Below the pieces are notes generated by a model. That model was not told the DNA's origin. It did no database searches and saw only the letters and a program-made list of their open reading frames with translations. From the NCBI GenBank assembly GCA_963682175.1, contig OY821781.1, positions 39,817,254 through 39,881,253 of the forward strand: a stretch of 64,000 bases of DNA, given 5' to 3'. Below are positions 20,563-34,035 of this stretch, piece by piece (positions within the stretch are counted from its first letter, which is position 1; each line of letters starts with the position of its first letter). Source of the stretch: Triglochin maritima. Its lineage: Eukaryota; Streptophyta; Magnoliopsida; Alismatales; Juncaginaceae. Both the position numbers and the translations under genes were made by a program.

Positions 20563-23500
20563 ATGGCGTCTTGCAAGTGCTTACTAGTGCTCTCCACCAC
20601 TTCTCCCAATTCCCCCCAAAACCCTAATTTTCCCAAATCAAAATCCCCCAAAACCCAACTTTTCCAACCCAAATCTCCTTTTCCTCTTCTTGGCAGGTTC
20701 GAGAGGAATCCCCGCAAGTACTGGGACGAATTCTACAATCGCCACCACAACAAGGTAGTTTTTTTCTTTTTCTTTTTTTGAATTTTTCGTTATTGGAAAT
20801 TTTGATTCTTTTTGGGTGGCAAAAAAAAAAAAGTTCTTTAAGGATCGGCATTACTTGGAGAAGGACTGGGGCCGCTATTTTGAGGTAAAAATTCGATTTT
20901 TTTAATATAATTTTTGTCAGGTTATGTTATGTTTAGTATCAGTTCGAAGAATTTACCTTGTTTGGAATTTGGATTGCTATTTGCTTATGGTCTGACCTAA
21001 TGATGTTTTGTATGATGAAGTGAACAATCGTTTTCAAGTGAAAAACAATTGGTTAACTTACAATGTTTCAATTTTCGTGTACGATCGTGTCCTTTTTTGT
21101 ATCGATTATTTATTAGAAAAACAATTGATTAACTTACAATGTTTCAATTTTCGTTTATGATTGTGTCTTTCTTTTGTATCGAATCGTGACTTATTTATTT
21201 CAAGTTATTTCTTCATTAATCACACACACAAAAATCATGTTTGAAATGCGTCATCATTTTGCTGTATGTTGTGGTATTGGGTTGTGTAGAAAGTTCAGGA
21301 TCTGACAGGTTGATGCGACAAAGTGTGTAATGACCGAATTTTGATAAGTTTTGAGGAGAATTGTCTTTTTAAGGTTTGAATGTTGGTGGTAGGTCTTGAG
21401 TATATTGTTGGATTTGGTGAATTATGAGGCTATTTCATTTTTTTTTCTTTTCAATGTTCACTTCTATGATGTTTTGGAGGGGTATGTTACTATGGTTTGC
21501 TAAGTGCGAGTTTTTTTTTGGTTTGGTATGTGCAGGAGTCAAATGAGAATGGAAGTAAGAGTCTGCATGTAAAAAACAAGGTTCTATTGGAGGTATATTT
21601 TATGTCATGCCGCGAGAGTGTGAGGAATTAATTCTGTCCAACTTTAACCCTTTTCAGATAATAAAGTTTCGAGATGAATTTGAGACAAAAATTGTACGAT
21701 TTTTGTACATTACAATAGCTTAAGCAGAACACGTCTCGACTTGTTGAACCCTTGATGTCCAATCGATTTCTCTGAGTTGATTTAGTGGACTGTGGTATGA
21801 ATATGATTTTTGTATTTTGCTGTTTGCTTTGAATAGATTGGTTGTGGAGCTGGAAATACTCTCTTCCCACTTCTGGATGCCTTTGGTGGCATTTTTGTCC
21901 ATGCATGTGATTTATCACCAAGGGCAATTTCTCTTGTCAAGGTTTGTATTATCCTTAATTTTGCTGAGGGTTCATGTGTCTACACTTCCATTGTTGTACT
22001 TGGCACACTTTCAAACACCCCACACTGTCTGAACTTCCTCCCATGATATTGCAACTGTGTATACAACAACAACAAAACATTTAATCCGAAACAAGTTAGG
22101 TTAGGATGGAAATGAAACTCTATAAAAATCGTGGTTCAAGCACACTGATATTGCAACAATGTATAATTTTTATAATTAATGATTCTTTATGTTGGATGTG
22201 TATTCTCATGATATTCTTATATCACCTATTTTTATTGGCCTGTCAATGTCTTATTTTGAACAGGATTGATGTGAGAAATATAATTCCCCATAAATTGTCA
22301 TATTTGGAAACATTAACATCATAGCAGCAGTGTGATTCCCACAAGCTCCTTTTTTATGATATTTGGATGAGGTATGACTAAAATAAAGTTTTTCCTCAAT
22401 GGATGATGAAAATGGTGCAGGCTAATGTAGCTTACAAGCCGAAGCAGGTAAATGCTTTTATTTGCGACGTTACTACTGATGATCTTGTCAAGGAAATTCC
22501 CTCTTCGTCAGTTGATGTTGTCACTTTGGTAAGTTTAATAAAATATGACTATACTATGTTGAATATTCAAATGTTTTAATTTCCAGTTATGTGGTTTTTT
22601 TATACATTTCTCACTGTTTTACTTTTTGCTGAAAATTAGGGTGATATTAACATCTTGTAAATTTCGAGATGCTTTTGTTGGTTCTTGAAAATCTTTGATT
22701 AATTAAGAAACACATAGATTACTCTCTCCATTAAGAACTGCCCTAAGCTTAGTTGAGTTAAAGATTTTGTTGAGCAAGAATTTTCAAGCCTCATGGGTCT
22801 CACATTGAAAGGTTTCAAACTAGCCTTGCTTTTCATAAAATTTAGACAAATGAATTATTCTTTTACAAACATGCTTGATGATTTAAACATTTGCTGGCTG
22901 ATGATTGACTTGTTAGGCAGATATTCACGATGTCTGCAGTTTCTCCAACAAAGATGCCTCTAATTCTGAAGAACATTAGGAGAGTTCTTAAGGTACTAAA
23001 ATGTCACTTACATGGTAATGTTTATTTCATCTTTGTTTTTCGTTGTTATATTGGTTTCATCATTATTGTAGCCAGAGGGTTATGTTCTTTTCCGAGACTA
23101 TGCGGTTGGAGATTTTGCTCAGGTAATTCTTTTGAAATCTCAAAAAAATACACATAAACAAGAAAAATACAAGTGGAAAGATTATTCTGCCTATTCTTTC
23201 TGTCTGTCTTTGTATATAGACCAATCACTAACATAGAAATGCGTGAAAACAGGAGAAGCTTACGGCTAAAAAACGGATAATTAGTGAAAACTTCTATGCT
23301 AGAGGCGATGGCACAGTGAGCATTGTTTCTCACAAGATTCATCACTTGGAATTGTGCTCTTTTGACTTTACGAAGTTCTGATTTTTTTGTCACAGTGTGC
23401 TTTCTACTTCTCTGAGGACTCATTGTCAGAGATGTTTGAAGAGTCTGGTTTCGAAACTGTAGAGGTCGATGTTTACAGCAGAACAATTGAGAACCAGTCC

Positions 23501-24051
23501 CGAAAGGTGGTCATGGAACGGTATATTCTTCCTAATGTCCTACCATATCCTCAATGTGCTTGTATTTTATCACTTAGAATCTTAGGTATATCATATTACA
23601 TTCCAGAATTACACTGCTTGGACATGTCTGATGAATAAGCATGTAGTCGTCAACATCGTCAACATAACCCCAGTGCCTTAGAAGAGGCTCCCGCCTAAGC
23701 GAGGTAAGGGGGGTCGGATGTACGCAATCCTACCACTGTAAAACAGTGAGGTTGTTTCCGATTGACCCAAATGATGCAAATGCAACTGACCATCTGCGAT
23801 TCCACAATAAATAAGAAATATAGATCGTTTAAATAGTTATTTGATATAGTCCATGATGCTCCAAATGCAAAAAAAAAACTTAATCATTGACACAGTGAAA
23901 ATGGACACATGAATAAGCATGTAGTAAATAATAAAAATTGAAAAAGTTGGTTATGCTAATGTATTATGGATTTATGGCTTATAATTTGTCTGGACTGCGT
24001 TATATGTTTCCCAGCCGCTGGATTCGTGGCATCTTCTGCAATTCCAGTTGA
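20563..24051 (+). CDS. METTL2/6/8-type SAM methyltransferase, probable tRNA m3C methyltransferase
   Basis: Ten exons (20563-20754, 20834-20884, 21536-21592, 21837-21941, 22421-22528, 22921-22992, 23072-23122, 23253-23315, 23396-23520, 24015-24051) join into 286 residues. Motifs follow the METTL6 order: RNPRKYWDEFYNRHHNKFFK, DRHYLEKDWGRYF, SAM motif I EIGCGAGNTLFPLL (about 100-113), ACDLSPRAISLV, VDVVTLIFTMSAVSP, VLKPEGYVLFRDYAVGD and YFSEDSLSEMFEESGF. The family methylates C32 of tRNAs; Arabidopsis relatives are the TRM140-like proteins. The first 42 residues are Ser/Pro/Lys-rich without acids, so plastid or mitochondrial targeting is possible but unproven. The exon at 22921 must start after GGCAG, because the alternative AG four bases earlier leads to a stop. 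Intron 9 holds a SINE-like block. Confidence 0.9.
22064..22105 (-). mobile_element. LINE/SINE 3' tail in intron 4 of the METTL-like gene
   Basis: An ACAACAACAACAAAACATTT word followed by AATCCGAAACAAGTTAGGTT is, on the minus strand, a diverged copy of the LINE/SINE 3' end seen at 17796-17850. Confidence 0.5.
23645..23770 (+). mobile_element. SINE-like insertion in intron 9 of the METTL-like gene
   Basis: The stretch with AACCCCAGTGCCTTAGAAG, GGCTCCCGCCTAAGCGAGGT and GGTCGGATGTACGCAATCC, ending near GTGAGGTTGTTTCCG, resembles dispersed plant SINE-type repeats recalled from other genomes. It is GC-richer than the surrounding intron. Borders are approximate and no target duplication was identified. 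Confidence 0.45.
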
Positions 24052-24367
24052 AGTTCAAAAGCTTTTGGTGGTGTTGAAGATGATCATTCTGCAGTATGTA
24101 TCTCCAAGAGTTCTAATTTATACTCCTGGAAGCTAGTGGTACGACTTGCTTGCTTTTTCGCCAATTAGATCCTTTTGGTGATTTTTCAAGTGTCTTTCTT
24201 TGACTAATGCCAACAATACCTATGAATCTCACTCTCAACAGTTAATTTAACGTCAAATTATTATTGTTCCAAGAAACAAGCATCTGAAGGACAGTCTGTT
24301 TACAAATGTTGTGAGCACAAATTCATGTGCTCACTTTGAAGAACCTAAAAGTACAAAATTGTGGCAG
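24052..24367. other. Short spacer between convergent 3' ends
   Basis: It contains the 3' UTRs of the METTL-like and CNMT-like genes, whose stop codons are only 316 bp apart. The block at about 24106-24175 is the source of, or sister to, the duplicate at 19262-19332. Confidence 0.6.
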
Positions 24368-27300
24368 CTATTTCTTCTTGAATAGCACGTGTGCAACCAT
24401 CCACTCATCTCCATTGTTGTATGCAAAAAGTTCAGCAACAGAGATGAAGAAGGTTCTCCAATACGCTGTCCACTTTGTCGATGAGTCCTTACCATAAGTT
24501 GATGTCATAATTGGCTTTATGGAATCTAAATTCTCATCCATTCTCTTAAGCCACTCTTCGCTGCAACAAACCCCAATATAAATCATTAAATGTAAATACT
24601 ATCTTCATGAATAATTCATGAGCTTAGTCTCACACAATCATACCTTGTTTTTGCATAATGGTTTCCATTCACAAGCCACTGATTGACAACAGAAACATCA
24701 TCCTAAAAAGCATGAAGACTTGAGATTAAATTTTCAACATTAAAGTCATGATGCAACAACATTCATAATGCATTCATTATTTGACTGTAACAATACTAAA
24801 TTTTAGGGTTTAGTGTTGTTGGAGTCAAATAAAGCAATAGACTGCATGCAATTTTACCTTCCACAATTAGAACTTGAATATTTTAATGACAACGGAGGGA
24901 AAAGAAAGAGATTCAAAATACTTGTCTCACCTGGAAGTGAAGTAACAGGTCTGCAGAGGGCATTGTTCCACCAGTGAAAAAGTATCTTGTTATCCAATCA
25001 TCTTCACTTGTGTCCTGCAATCAATCAATCATATCCACAATAAACTGTCTCTGACTCAGTTAATATATTTAAATAAGCTGTTGCTCTCTTGTAACTTGGC
25101 AATAACAAAAACATGTTACTTTGAAAGGTCAATACATGTTTCTGTTATGATTAGCAAGCAAACCTAGTGTACCTCAAAATGATAAGCAAATGTTTTGTGG
25201 CAGAAGTGATGAACAAAGAGAAGGCCTTCTGGTTTCATCCAGCCAGCAATCTTCTTCAGTAGTTCTTTGTAGTTCTTCATGTGCTGCATGCCACACGAAG
25301 CTATCACTTGATAAAATTAACACCTTCCCCCCTCCTTGGATAAAGTTTTCTTAGTTTAAAATAACAATATTTACTAAAACAAATGGGCATGTAAAACATA
25401 TCAAAACACCTCAAACATTTCAATGGATATGATCCTATCAAATGATGCTTCCATTAGGAATTTGCTAATGTCTGCAACTATTATCTTCACATTCTGTAGC
25501 TGCCTTTCCCTGTTTAGAAACAAAGCAAAATCATTATAAAGTATTTACATAAGCTCTTTTTTGTTAAGATGTTGCTGGTATATTCCTGAAAAAAGAAATG
25601 AGATAGTAATAATGGAGAAAATAAAACAAAATCGCATTACTTTAACCTTTTAGTTTACCAAACTCAAAATTTATTAGGGGTTTTAGAACTTGAGCGAACC
25701 CGGCTCAGCTTAACTCAGCATGTCAACAAAAGTTTCAAGCTTGTGATTAGACATGGCTCAGAACCGAGGCAATATGTTTTCTTGCTCGTGAGCTTGCCTT
25801 GTATAATTATAATGATTTTCGGGTAATTTTTCACAAATAAAAGAAAACAATGTTATAAAACCACATCCACAAGCCACTCAGTTCTAATTGATAGCTTGCT
25901 AGAAGTATTACACTTGACTAGTGAACAAGCAAGTTTTGTTTTTCAATCTGTGAACGAGCTTGCCTTTAAACCAGTGAATGCTCATGAACATTTTTGTTAC
26001 CCTGCACATCTCAATTTTTTGTCGCTGGATATTGCTAAAGGGTACGTGAAAATTTTGGAATAGTAAGTTGTATTTTCATCGTTTTAGATATTTTTGCTCC
26101 TTTTTATTTTCTCTACTCATAGAGTGACCCACTGACAAGGTAATGTTGTTGACACAATTCAGCTCAAGCTGAGCCATGAGCTTATTTTTTTTTATGAATG
26201 AACTGACCCGAAGCTAGCCAGACTCAACTTAGTTTTAGTGAATCATTCCGAGTGGCTTGTGGTATTATAACATTGTTCTTCAGATATTCATGCTCGTCAC
26301 TTGTCAACTACTTGAGAAACAACACAAGAACTATCATATGATATGATTCCAGATATGAAACTTACTTGCATTGCTCCTCTATGTGATCCCTTTGTGTGGT
26401 GGAATTGCAGATACCCGTGACTTTGCAGCTCTTGTATTTTTGTGCTACATAAAGACAGAGTGAGCCCCAACCACATCCCACATCCAGTATGGCCTGTCCA
26501 TCTTCTACTTGTGCTCTCTCGCAGTACAGCTCAAGCATTGCAACCTCAGCATCATCCAGTGTTTTTGTCTTCTCTGTGAAGTAACAACAGCTGCAACAAT
26601 AGCAAATCAACAATTGCCCGTGAAAGTATTCAAGTTATTTATGTTTTTGTTTGTTTATGAAATTAGAATAATGGGGTCCATGGTTTTTGTTGTTTGTATT
26701 AACTGTAAGGTGGATTGGAAATTTGGAAGCCTACGTAGTATGTGCACATATCACTTTCTAATGAAGTTGGAGGTTTATTATAAGGAGTCAGAAAACATGA
26801 ATTCACCAGAAGTATCAGAATGTCAATTGATTTGGTATGATATGTTTGGAGAAATTAATTTTGCGACTATCTTAAACATTCCTATTCTTTGTTTTCAAGA
26901 TGTGCCTTTGTATGACAAATTTCTTTAGGAGCTTATGTGGGTCATATTCACTTGCTTTTATTTTGTGTAATTCAGAAATACTTTGAAGAGCTTTAGGGAA
27001 TGGTTCATATATTTTTAATTTGAGCTTCGTAGATGCAAAGATTTTGGAACCCCAAACATGTTAAAACATAGTTTGATCTATAAAAATATTTTCGTAAATT
27101 GCAAAAGTCATGTTTAGCTATTAAAATGAAACATTCTTTTCGAAGAGATCATACTTAATAATTCTTTCTTTCTAACTTTGTAAAGACCCTCAAAATCCAA
27201 AACCATTACCTGTACTTGAAGTGGTGGCCGAGGACGAGGCGGAAAAAGGAAGTGGGCAGATCGTAATGCTGCTCCTTCGCCTTTTCCGTCTCGACCGCAA

Positions 27301-27481
27301 TTTGCATCTCTTTCAGCTCCGTCACGAACGCCACCACCTCCTCCTCCCCCAGCTCGTGACATTGCCGGAGACGGGCGGCAAGGAGGGCTGTAGTGAGCCT
27401 CCTTGTGATTGGATCTGGGATTAGGTTGTGCTCTAGGCTCCATAAGCCTCCTTTCACTACAACCTCATACAAAGACCTCAT
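24368..27481 (-). CDS. Coclaurine N-methyltransferase-like / CFA-synthase family SAM methyltransferase
   Basis: Seven exons (27481-27210, 26590-26366, 25509-25410, 25283-25173, 25014-24931, 24702-24644, 24560-24368) join with consistent phases into 347 residues, the normal length for this family. Features in order: an N-terminal helical region, EQHYDLPTSFFRLVLGHHFK, YSCCYFTEKTKTLDDAEVAM, SAM motif I ILDVGCGWGS (about 125-134), VTGICNSTTQ, RIISIEMFEHMKNY, HHFCHKTFAYHFE, ITRYFFTGGTMPSADLLLHF and the C-terminal EEWMVAHVLFKKK. This matches the plant proteins (Arabidopsis At4g33110/At4g33120) related to (S)-coclaurine N-methyltransferase of alkaloid plants. The true substrate cannot be told from sequence. 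A partial copy lies at 19262-19790. Confidence 0.92.
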
Positions 27482-27515
27482 CTTTTCCTAGGAAGAGATG
27501 TGGGTGTTTTAGTGG

Positions 27516-27518
<3 letters not shown>

Positions 27519-27561
<43 letters not shown>
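27519..27561. repeat. (AT)n microsatellite
   Basis: A continuous TA dinucleotide run lies about 40 bp upstream of the CNMT-like start codon, so it falls in that gene's 5' UTR or core promoter. Confidence 0.9.
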
Positions 27562-27565
<4 letters not shown>

Positions 27566-29573
27566 GAGTAGACTAATGATTACGGTATGTAAATTGAGGT
27601 TGAGATTAACGGAACATTACGGTGACGCCCCGCCCTAATGATTACCCGAGCCTACAATTTCTTTCATGTAATTTTGACATTATCGTGACGTATGATCTCA
27701 TCCTTGAGATTGCATATTTTTGTGGTAGTATTTTGGAAGATGTGGACATGGATGAGCCGTACAAATCTTGTGACGTCTACAACAATGGAAAAGTATCTTG
27801 TTGGAAATAAAATGCAACGAGTTCCAACAAGAGATTCAACTGTGAACAATAAGTTAGGTGTTGTTTAATTAGAATATTCGTACTATTTTTAACCAAATTT
27901 CACCAGGTGTAATTTGTTATTCGTAGAATTCACTGGCTCACCACATCTCAATGTTTTGTCGCCACATATTGCAAAAAACGTCAAACCAAGCGACCATCTG
28001 GATTTTGAGATTGTACGAACATCTTGAAATTGTAACTTATATTTTGGCTTAACTATTGGCTTAACTTTTAGAAATTGAAATTTTACGTGATAATCAAGAA
28101 GGTAACAAAGAGTACATTTTTTTCTTCCAAACTCTATATTTTAGATAAATTACAACTATACCCTGAAATGCTAGTTTCTTAGAATCACGGACCCTATATT
28201 GTCTTTTGTTTATTGGGTTGGGCCATAAGATTGTGATATTGGGTGGGTTAAATTTGGTTGGTTTTGTTATATAACGAGCTATTAAAGTTTTTATTTATTT
28301 ATTTATTTGAAATAGTTTTTAGTGGTTGTTAATCGTTAATATGTCAAATGTCTTTATCATCTTAGCAAGGATTTGCAGCTTTCTAATTTCCCAAGGGGTA
28401 GTCAGGGGATTACTGTAGTATTATTGCTAAAACTTGATTAATGAAATGGAACATTGACCATTGACCAACACGAAATTGATTGAGAACATTACCTTCATCA
28501 ATGGGTGATGCTACGAAATATCATCCGAAATACAAGGAAGTCAAAATATAAGAGTTGAAGATCCTACAAAGTCGAAATACAAAGAATTAAAAATCGAGCA
28601 TAATTCATATGAACTGTGCGTGTGGCCGTTTTGGTCACTCTTTAATTAATTTGTTTGGGTATGGTGGAGTTTGCCATGTTGGGAACAACTGTTCACCCAA
28701 ACTTCGAAGAATGTGTCTTAAATTTACTATTTTGGGGAAGATATAGGATAATTATTTTTATTATATTAACAAATTAGCAACGTGTCAAGTCTGACTCAAT
28801 TGCCTATTGGGAACTAGTGAGCTTGAAGTAGCCCAGCGTCGGTTAAGTTGGAACATATGTTCGAAGAGAACAAAACTGACTCCCCTTAAATTAAGCTTTG
28901 GTTGTACTCTTAACGCTAAGATAAAATTATCCAACTGGGGAATAAAGTTCATGACATTCTTTTAAAAGATAAACCATATTAACACTTAGCCTCGGCAAGA
29001 ATTTGTGGTGGGTTTGAATCATTAATGTGTTTTTTAGCAATTTAGGTTTACATATTGCGCAAAAAATATTTATTGGGAAGTTATGTTCCAAAAGACTTCA
29101 CATATCAACAGAATATTCCATAATTTCCATGGGATTTTCCAATAACATCATCGGACACCTCATCGGTTATCTCCTTAAATTGTAAGCAATATGTACCTGA
29201 GTTGTCATGGACTAATTAATTTTGATGAGTCGAAGGTATACTATTTGATTGGTCTTTGTTAGCAACGTGAAAACATAATAACGATGATTACATGATAATC
29301 AAATTAACAGAAACCAAATTCAAGAGATTTAGGTGTAACAAACAGACTATATTTATATTTATCACAATCAGCAACTAAGTTAAAAGAGATACTAGGGATA
29401 AATATTGTAAGAGCATTAACATTGTTCAGTACAAAACATTACACATTTCATAATACATTTTGTAGGCTCTGTAATAAGGGTATTAAACAAAATTTAAAAC
29501 GAGACAATTTGCACAAGGAAGCTATTTACAGAGCTGAAATTTTGATGTTAGTGTGCTGATAAGGTGGAGATAT
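27562..29573. other. Intergenic, no gene seen
   Basis: About 2 kb of AT-rich sequence between the CNMT-like promoter and the 3' end of LCYE. No coding exon, array or clear transposon end was found. Confidence 0.5.
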
Positions 29574-32500
29574 TTACATGGTGAGGTAAGTTCCTATCAT
29601 CGTCTCACCAGTCGGGTCGGACATCAGATGTCGGACGAGGCACATCCTTAAACTGTTTGGAGCTATGACGAACATGTAGATGGCAAACCATATCAGGTCC
29701 ACAGATGAGAGTGTTGATCCAAGAAATCCTTGCCACATCCTGAAAACAGATCATATATATACTAGAATAATCCCTTATTCTAACTATATCTCAAGATGCG
29801 ACCCGCTTCACTAGAAAAACTGTGTTGTCTATTTCAAATGCTGGGCTTGATTCTGTAATATCTAATGAATGAAAGTCGAAGAGTTTTCACATGCACATCA
29901 ATGTGTGATTTGGGGAAGTTATTTAGTTCAGCTTCTATAACTATGATGAACTTTTAGCCAAAACAGACAAGATGCAACAAGTTAAAGAGATTAAAGAACT
30001 GTCTTACCAAGTAGGTAAGCGGAAGAAGGTGCGAAAGAATGTCCGGATGCCGTCGATATCAAGTTGAATTATCAGTGCCAGTCCAAAGAGAAAGAATGCC
30101 CTTTGACGCTTTCGTTCGAGTGGCCAAAGAGTATTCCACGCTGCAAAGATACAAAGTGTTATTGATCCACACAATCCTTGAATTATCATGTTAACTAACA
30201 GGATTGAGGTTTTCGAGATCGCAAACATTTTGCTACGTGAAGATTGGAACCAAAATAGTTGCAGTAATTTTTTCTCATCATAAGTAATGATAGGAAATTA
30301 CCAAGTTGTCCTCATTTTAAATATCAATCGATTTATTTATTACAGTTTCAACCAAAAAAAAGGTTATACACCCTCAATATGTTTTTACGCTTTTCATTAC
30401 AGAGAAACAGATGAATGCGTCTAACAAAGCCATTTGATATTTTGATTATTTAACAAATTAGTACCTTGCATGGAGCAATTATGCCTTCTTGAGGATTTTT
30501 GTTGAGAATGAGTGTCTTCTTTCAGGATCTTAGCAATGACAGAAGCATATTTTGGAGCCTCCGACAAAGACCGTACAACTGAGTATCCTGCTTGCTTTCA
30601 AACGACATTAAGAAAAAATGTTGTATTTTTGGAAATATCATATCATGAAGAGTCACAAAGTGTCAGCACCTGTGGCAGGATGCACCATGCTAGCTGCAGC
30701 ACCGAAAGCGAGATTCTTTTGTTCTGTGTTTGGTAAAGATCCACCAACAGGGATATAAGACCATTCCTGCAATTTCATACCACTGTTAGATTTCCTAAAG
30801 CTTTCATTACTCCTAAAAATGTGAATTTGAAATCATTAGTAGATACACGCTGAATTAACAAGAATAATGAAATCATAAACCTTACGTGTATGATGTTACA
30901 CTAAAATAACCAAAGTCAGACCAAAACATTTCAAGTAAACGTTTCTTTTGAATGAACAACGATGTATCAGTAAAACTCAGAATTTAGGGGCTGCTTCTGA
31001 GTTCTTAAAATTACCATCAAATTACTGAAATAATTATAGCAAGTCATCACACTGAAGGATCAGTTAAAACCTCACCTCTTCGTAAACCTTCTTTACTCGA
31101 ACACCCATTGCTTCCAAGCGCATCATTAGCTTCTTCTTCAATAGGTCAAAAGGCATGGCATGTCTTGAAGCCAAGCAAGTCTCCTAAATTACACCAGACA
31201 ATTTTAACACCTCGAAAAGTTCATCATTGATGCGAGAGTGAGGATGGAATCACACCTCGAAAAACACCTTTGTCGACGACATAGGCATTACATAAAGAAA
31301 CGTTGGATAATTGTCTTCAGGGTTGTGTGCGTCTCCATGCATATAATCTCTATAGTCCATGAAAACCATTCTGTTTGGGTCATATGGATTGTTTTCCACC
31401 TGAAATGTTCGACCAACACTCAAACAAATTACTACACTACCATGCTTTTACAATGTTAGAAATATAATCTGGAACAACAAACTGAAAGTTTGACGGTGTA
31501 ACAAAACAAGACGGTAGCAAATATTAAGTTAATATCAAGTTATCCTTCCTACATCAGTAGCAATATTCTTCAATCTCAACACATTTCACTTCTTTCATGG
31601 TTAATCTAGTTTTATACTTGTTTTCTTTTGGCACTACATTTTAATTTTGAAAAAAATGATGTCACAAAATTTCTCACTAGAAGCAAGTAACAAAACAACG
31701 TGGGGGCAACAATAGATTCATTTTTTTTTTGAAATAATTATGAAAAAAAACAAATATTGAATGAAAACGACACCTCAACTTCCACACCATATGCAGTTTG
31801 AACTGAAACTTGAGGACCGCCGATTTCGTACTCCAGGAGTTTCCCAGAGGCTGCTCCAGATGCTACTGTGGCAAGCCTATATTTTAAAGTTAAATTACAT
31901 AAATTGCAACGATAAAATTGTCTGAACTGTACCAAATAACCTCCAAAAGATCATTCTATAATACACAGCACAATACCTGCAAGGAATCATAATCCCCTTC
32001 TCACAAGAAATCATGCTATGTCCATCACTTGATTCAGTTATTTTCTCAACTTTCGAGTTGAGGTATGTGACTCCAGCATCATAACACCTATGCAGAGTTG
32101 ACGATATGACTCTACATGAGACTTATTTAAGGGCCTTCCCACTAAAGTCGAATAAGTATTGATGTCTACCTTTGCAACAATTCCTCATGCAACAAATGCC
32201 TACTAACTCGACCATAGGCACGACCGATCATGAGTGGATCGCCATTATCAAGATATACAATCGTATCTTGCCATACATGCTCTAAACAGCATTCAAGTCC
32301 AAGATCTGAAGAAGAGGTTGAATTTCAAATTTTAAAGTGAATGAACTACTACCGAAAATATATATCCGAATTTGGAACTGTAAACTGAAAAAAAATGCCA
32401 GAAAACAACGATATGTATATACTTATACATAAGCAATTTGTTTGCTGACTTATAATTGTAAATGTATACCTTTAAACTCATCTTCCCATACGCCATAGTT

Positions 32501-34035
32501 ATTTGTAAAGGGAAGATCTGGACCAATAAGACCAACTTTCAAGCCTTTCTTGGCGGATTCGGCAGCAAGAGAAAGACCAGCTGGGCCGCAACCAATCACC
32601 ACTAAATCAAGGGGAGTATCATCGACGGGTATTGGCGGCAACTGCAAAATCGATGAAGCTGAAGCTTGAAAGAAGTTCTATGTGGCTTTGAAAAGATAAA
32701 CCGCAATAGTAGAAATAAACAGGGGGCACACCACCAAAATTTAAGCATATACCACAAGTAAGTTAAAAATTTAAGCATATTTTCCATTTCCACTGTGTGA
32801 AATATGAAGTTGTTCTTTGGCATTTGGATCATCATGGATTATATCAAATGAATATCTAAACTATCTGTGTTTCTTATTTGTTGTGAAATTGCAAATGGTC
32901 AGTTGCTTTGCATCATTAGGTCAATTGGAAAGATCAACAAAACAGGGGGGAAATCGAGTCTTATATAGCCACTAATAAGATCAACGAAACTTAAGAAAAA
33001 TTCAACTATTAAAAACACAAATCAATCTCGAACTTCGCATCATTTCACCGCATTTCAAACTCCTTAGATGTTATAATCCAAACAGCACCTCCCAAACACA
33101 AAACACGAACTCAAACACCAAAAAAGGAAAATAAACACTTCCCAAAAAAAAAAACTTTAGAACCACAACCAACACAGTTGCATAGCTTCTTATCGTCTTC
33201 TCATACATACAACCCGATTCAATACACAAAGAAAAAACATTTTGGAGAACACAAACCTTATCCAAACCACAACCGAAAACACATTTTTGATCCAAAACCC
33301 CCCCAATTCAAAAATAAGTTCATATCATAATTAGCTTCCGATCATCATTTCAAACACAAAACTTTAAGAACCTTCCAGAACAAAACCAAATCCATCCAAA
33401 ACACTGAATTTCCCTCCATCCACCATTCTCCGATCTTCATCCGTAAACTTCCTCTCTTCCATCCAACCAACCTAACCACTTCATCACGTCCGGAAACTCC
33501 TCACATTCTCGTTCGATCGGCAAACAGACAAAACTAAACTAAAAAAAGAAAGAAAAAACCAACCTCAAACACATCAAACCGCACTTCTTGTCATCATTAC
33601 ACCACGGAATACACAAACCTCAATCTCAGACACCGAAAACAACAAAAAAAGCACTTCCCAGGAAAGGAAGGAGAAAAGAAGAAAAAAAATCCATCCGAAA
33701 CAAAACAAATGCAGATTCCAAACTATATTAACAAACTAAACATCACATTCTCGTTCGATCTTCAAAAAAAAAAAAAAAAAAAACTTCACCTTATCGGCTA
33801 TTCTGGTCTGCAAGTCCATCGTCTTCCTCGCCTGCATCTCTACAAACACAATCTCACTCCCTCCCGCCTTCACGTAATCCTCATCCTTCTTCTTAGTCGC
33901 CACTCCCCCGCAGCACACCACACCACCTCTCCTCTTCCTCCTCCAACTCCCCACATTCCCCTTCGACACCGTCACTCTCCTCCGCCGGAACCCCACCGGC
34001 ACCACCGCCATCGCTTTCCCGACGATGCACTCCAT
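29574..34035 (-). CDS. LCYE: Lycopene epsilon-cyclase, chloroplast
   Basis: Eleven exons (34035-33790, 32641-32470, 32305-32170, 32087-31977, 31876-31774, 31399-31256, 31183-31076, 30766-30670, 30587-30465, 30140-30008, 29739-29574) join in phase to 512 residues. The enzyme cyclises one end of lycopene to an epsilon-ring in plastids, the branch toward alpha-carotene and lutein. After an Arg-rich plastid leader (MECIVGKAMAVVPV...) come EDYVKAGGSEIVFVEMQ, the dinucleotide-binding IGCGPAG (98-104), GLIGPDLPFTNNYGVWEDEF, GRAYGRVSRHLLHEELL, LATVASGAASGKLL, MVFMDYRDY, KVFFEETCLASR, EWSYIPVGGSLPNTEQKNLA, HPATGYSVVRSLSEAPKYAS, ERKRQRAFFLFGLALI and the MWQGFLGSTLSS tail with hydrophobic segments. These match epsilon- rather than beta-cyclase. 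An in-frame extension upstream of MEC exists but is unlikely to be used. Confidence 0.97.

Noticed and set aside
22911..22992. Acceptor after TTAG at 22916 for METTL exon 6, which would add GCAG.
   Set aside because: It shifts the frame into a stop (CAT TAG) and loses the conserved IFTMSAVSP motif. The AG at 22919-22920 keeps both.
29574..34035. Lycopene beta-cyclase or capsanthin synthase as the identity.
   Set aside because: The LPFTNNYGVWEDEF, FFEETCLASR and MWQGFLGSTLSS blocks and the exon-rich structure fit epsilon-cyclase; beta-cyclase genes are usually intronless.
1363..34035. A functional cluster linking the RIQ-type gene with LCYE for photoprotection.
   Set aside because: They are 27 kb apart with unrelated genes between. 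Plants rarely cluster such genes, and nothing in the sequence indicates co-regulation.
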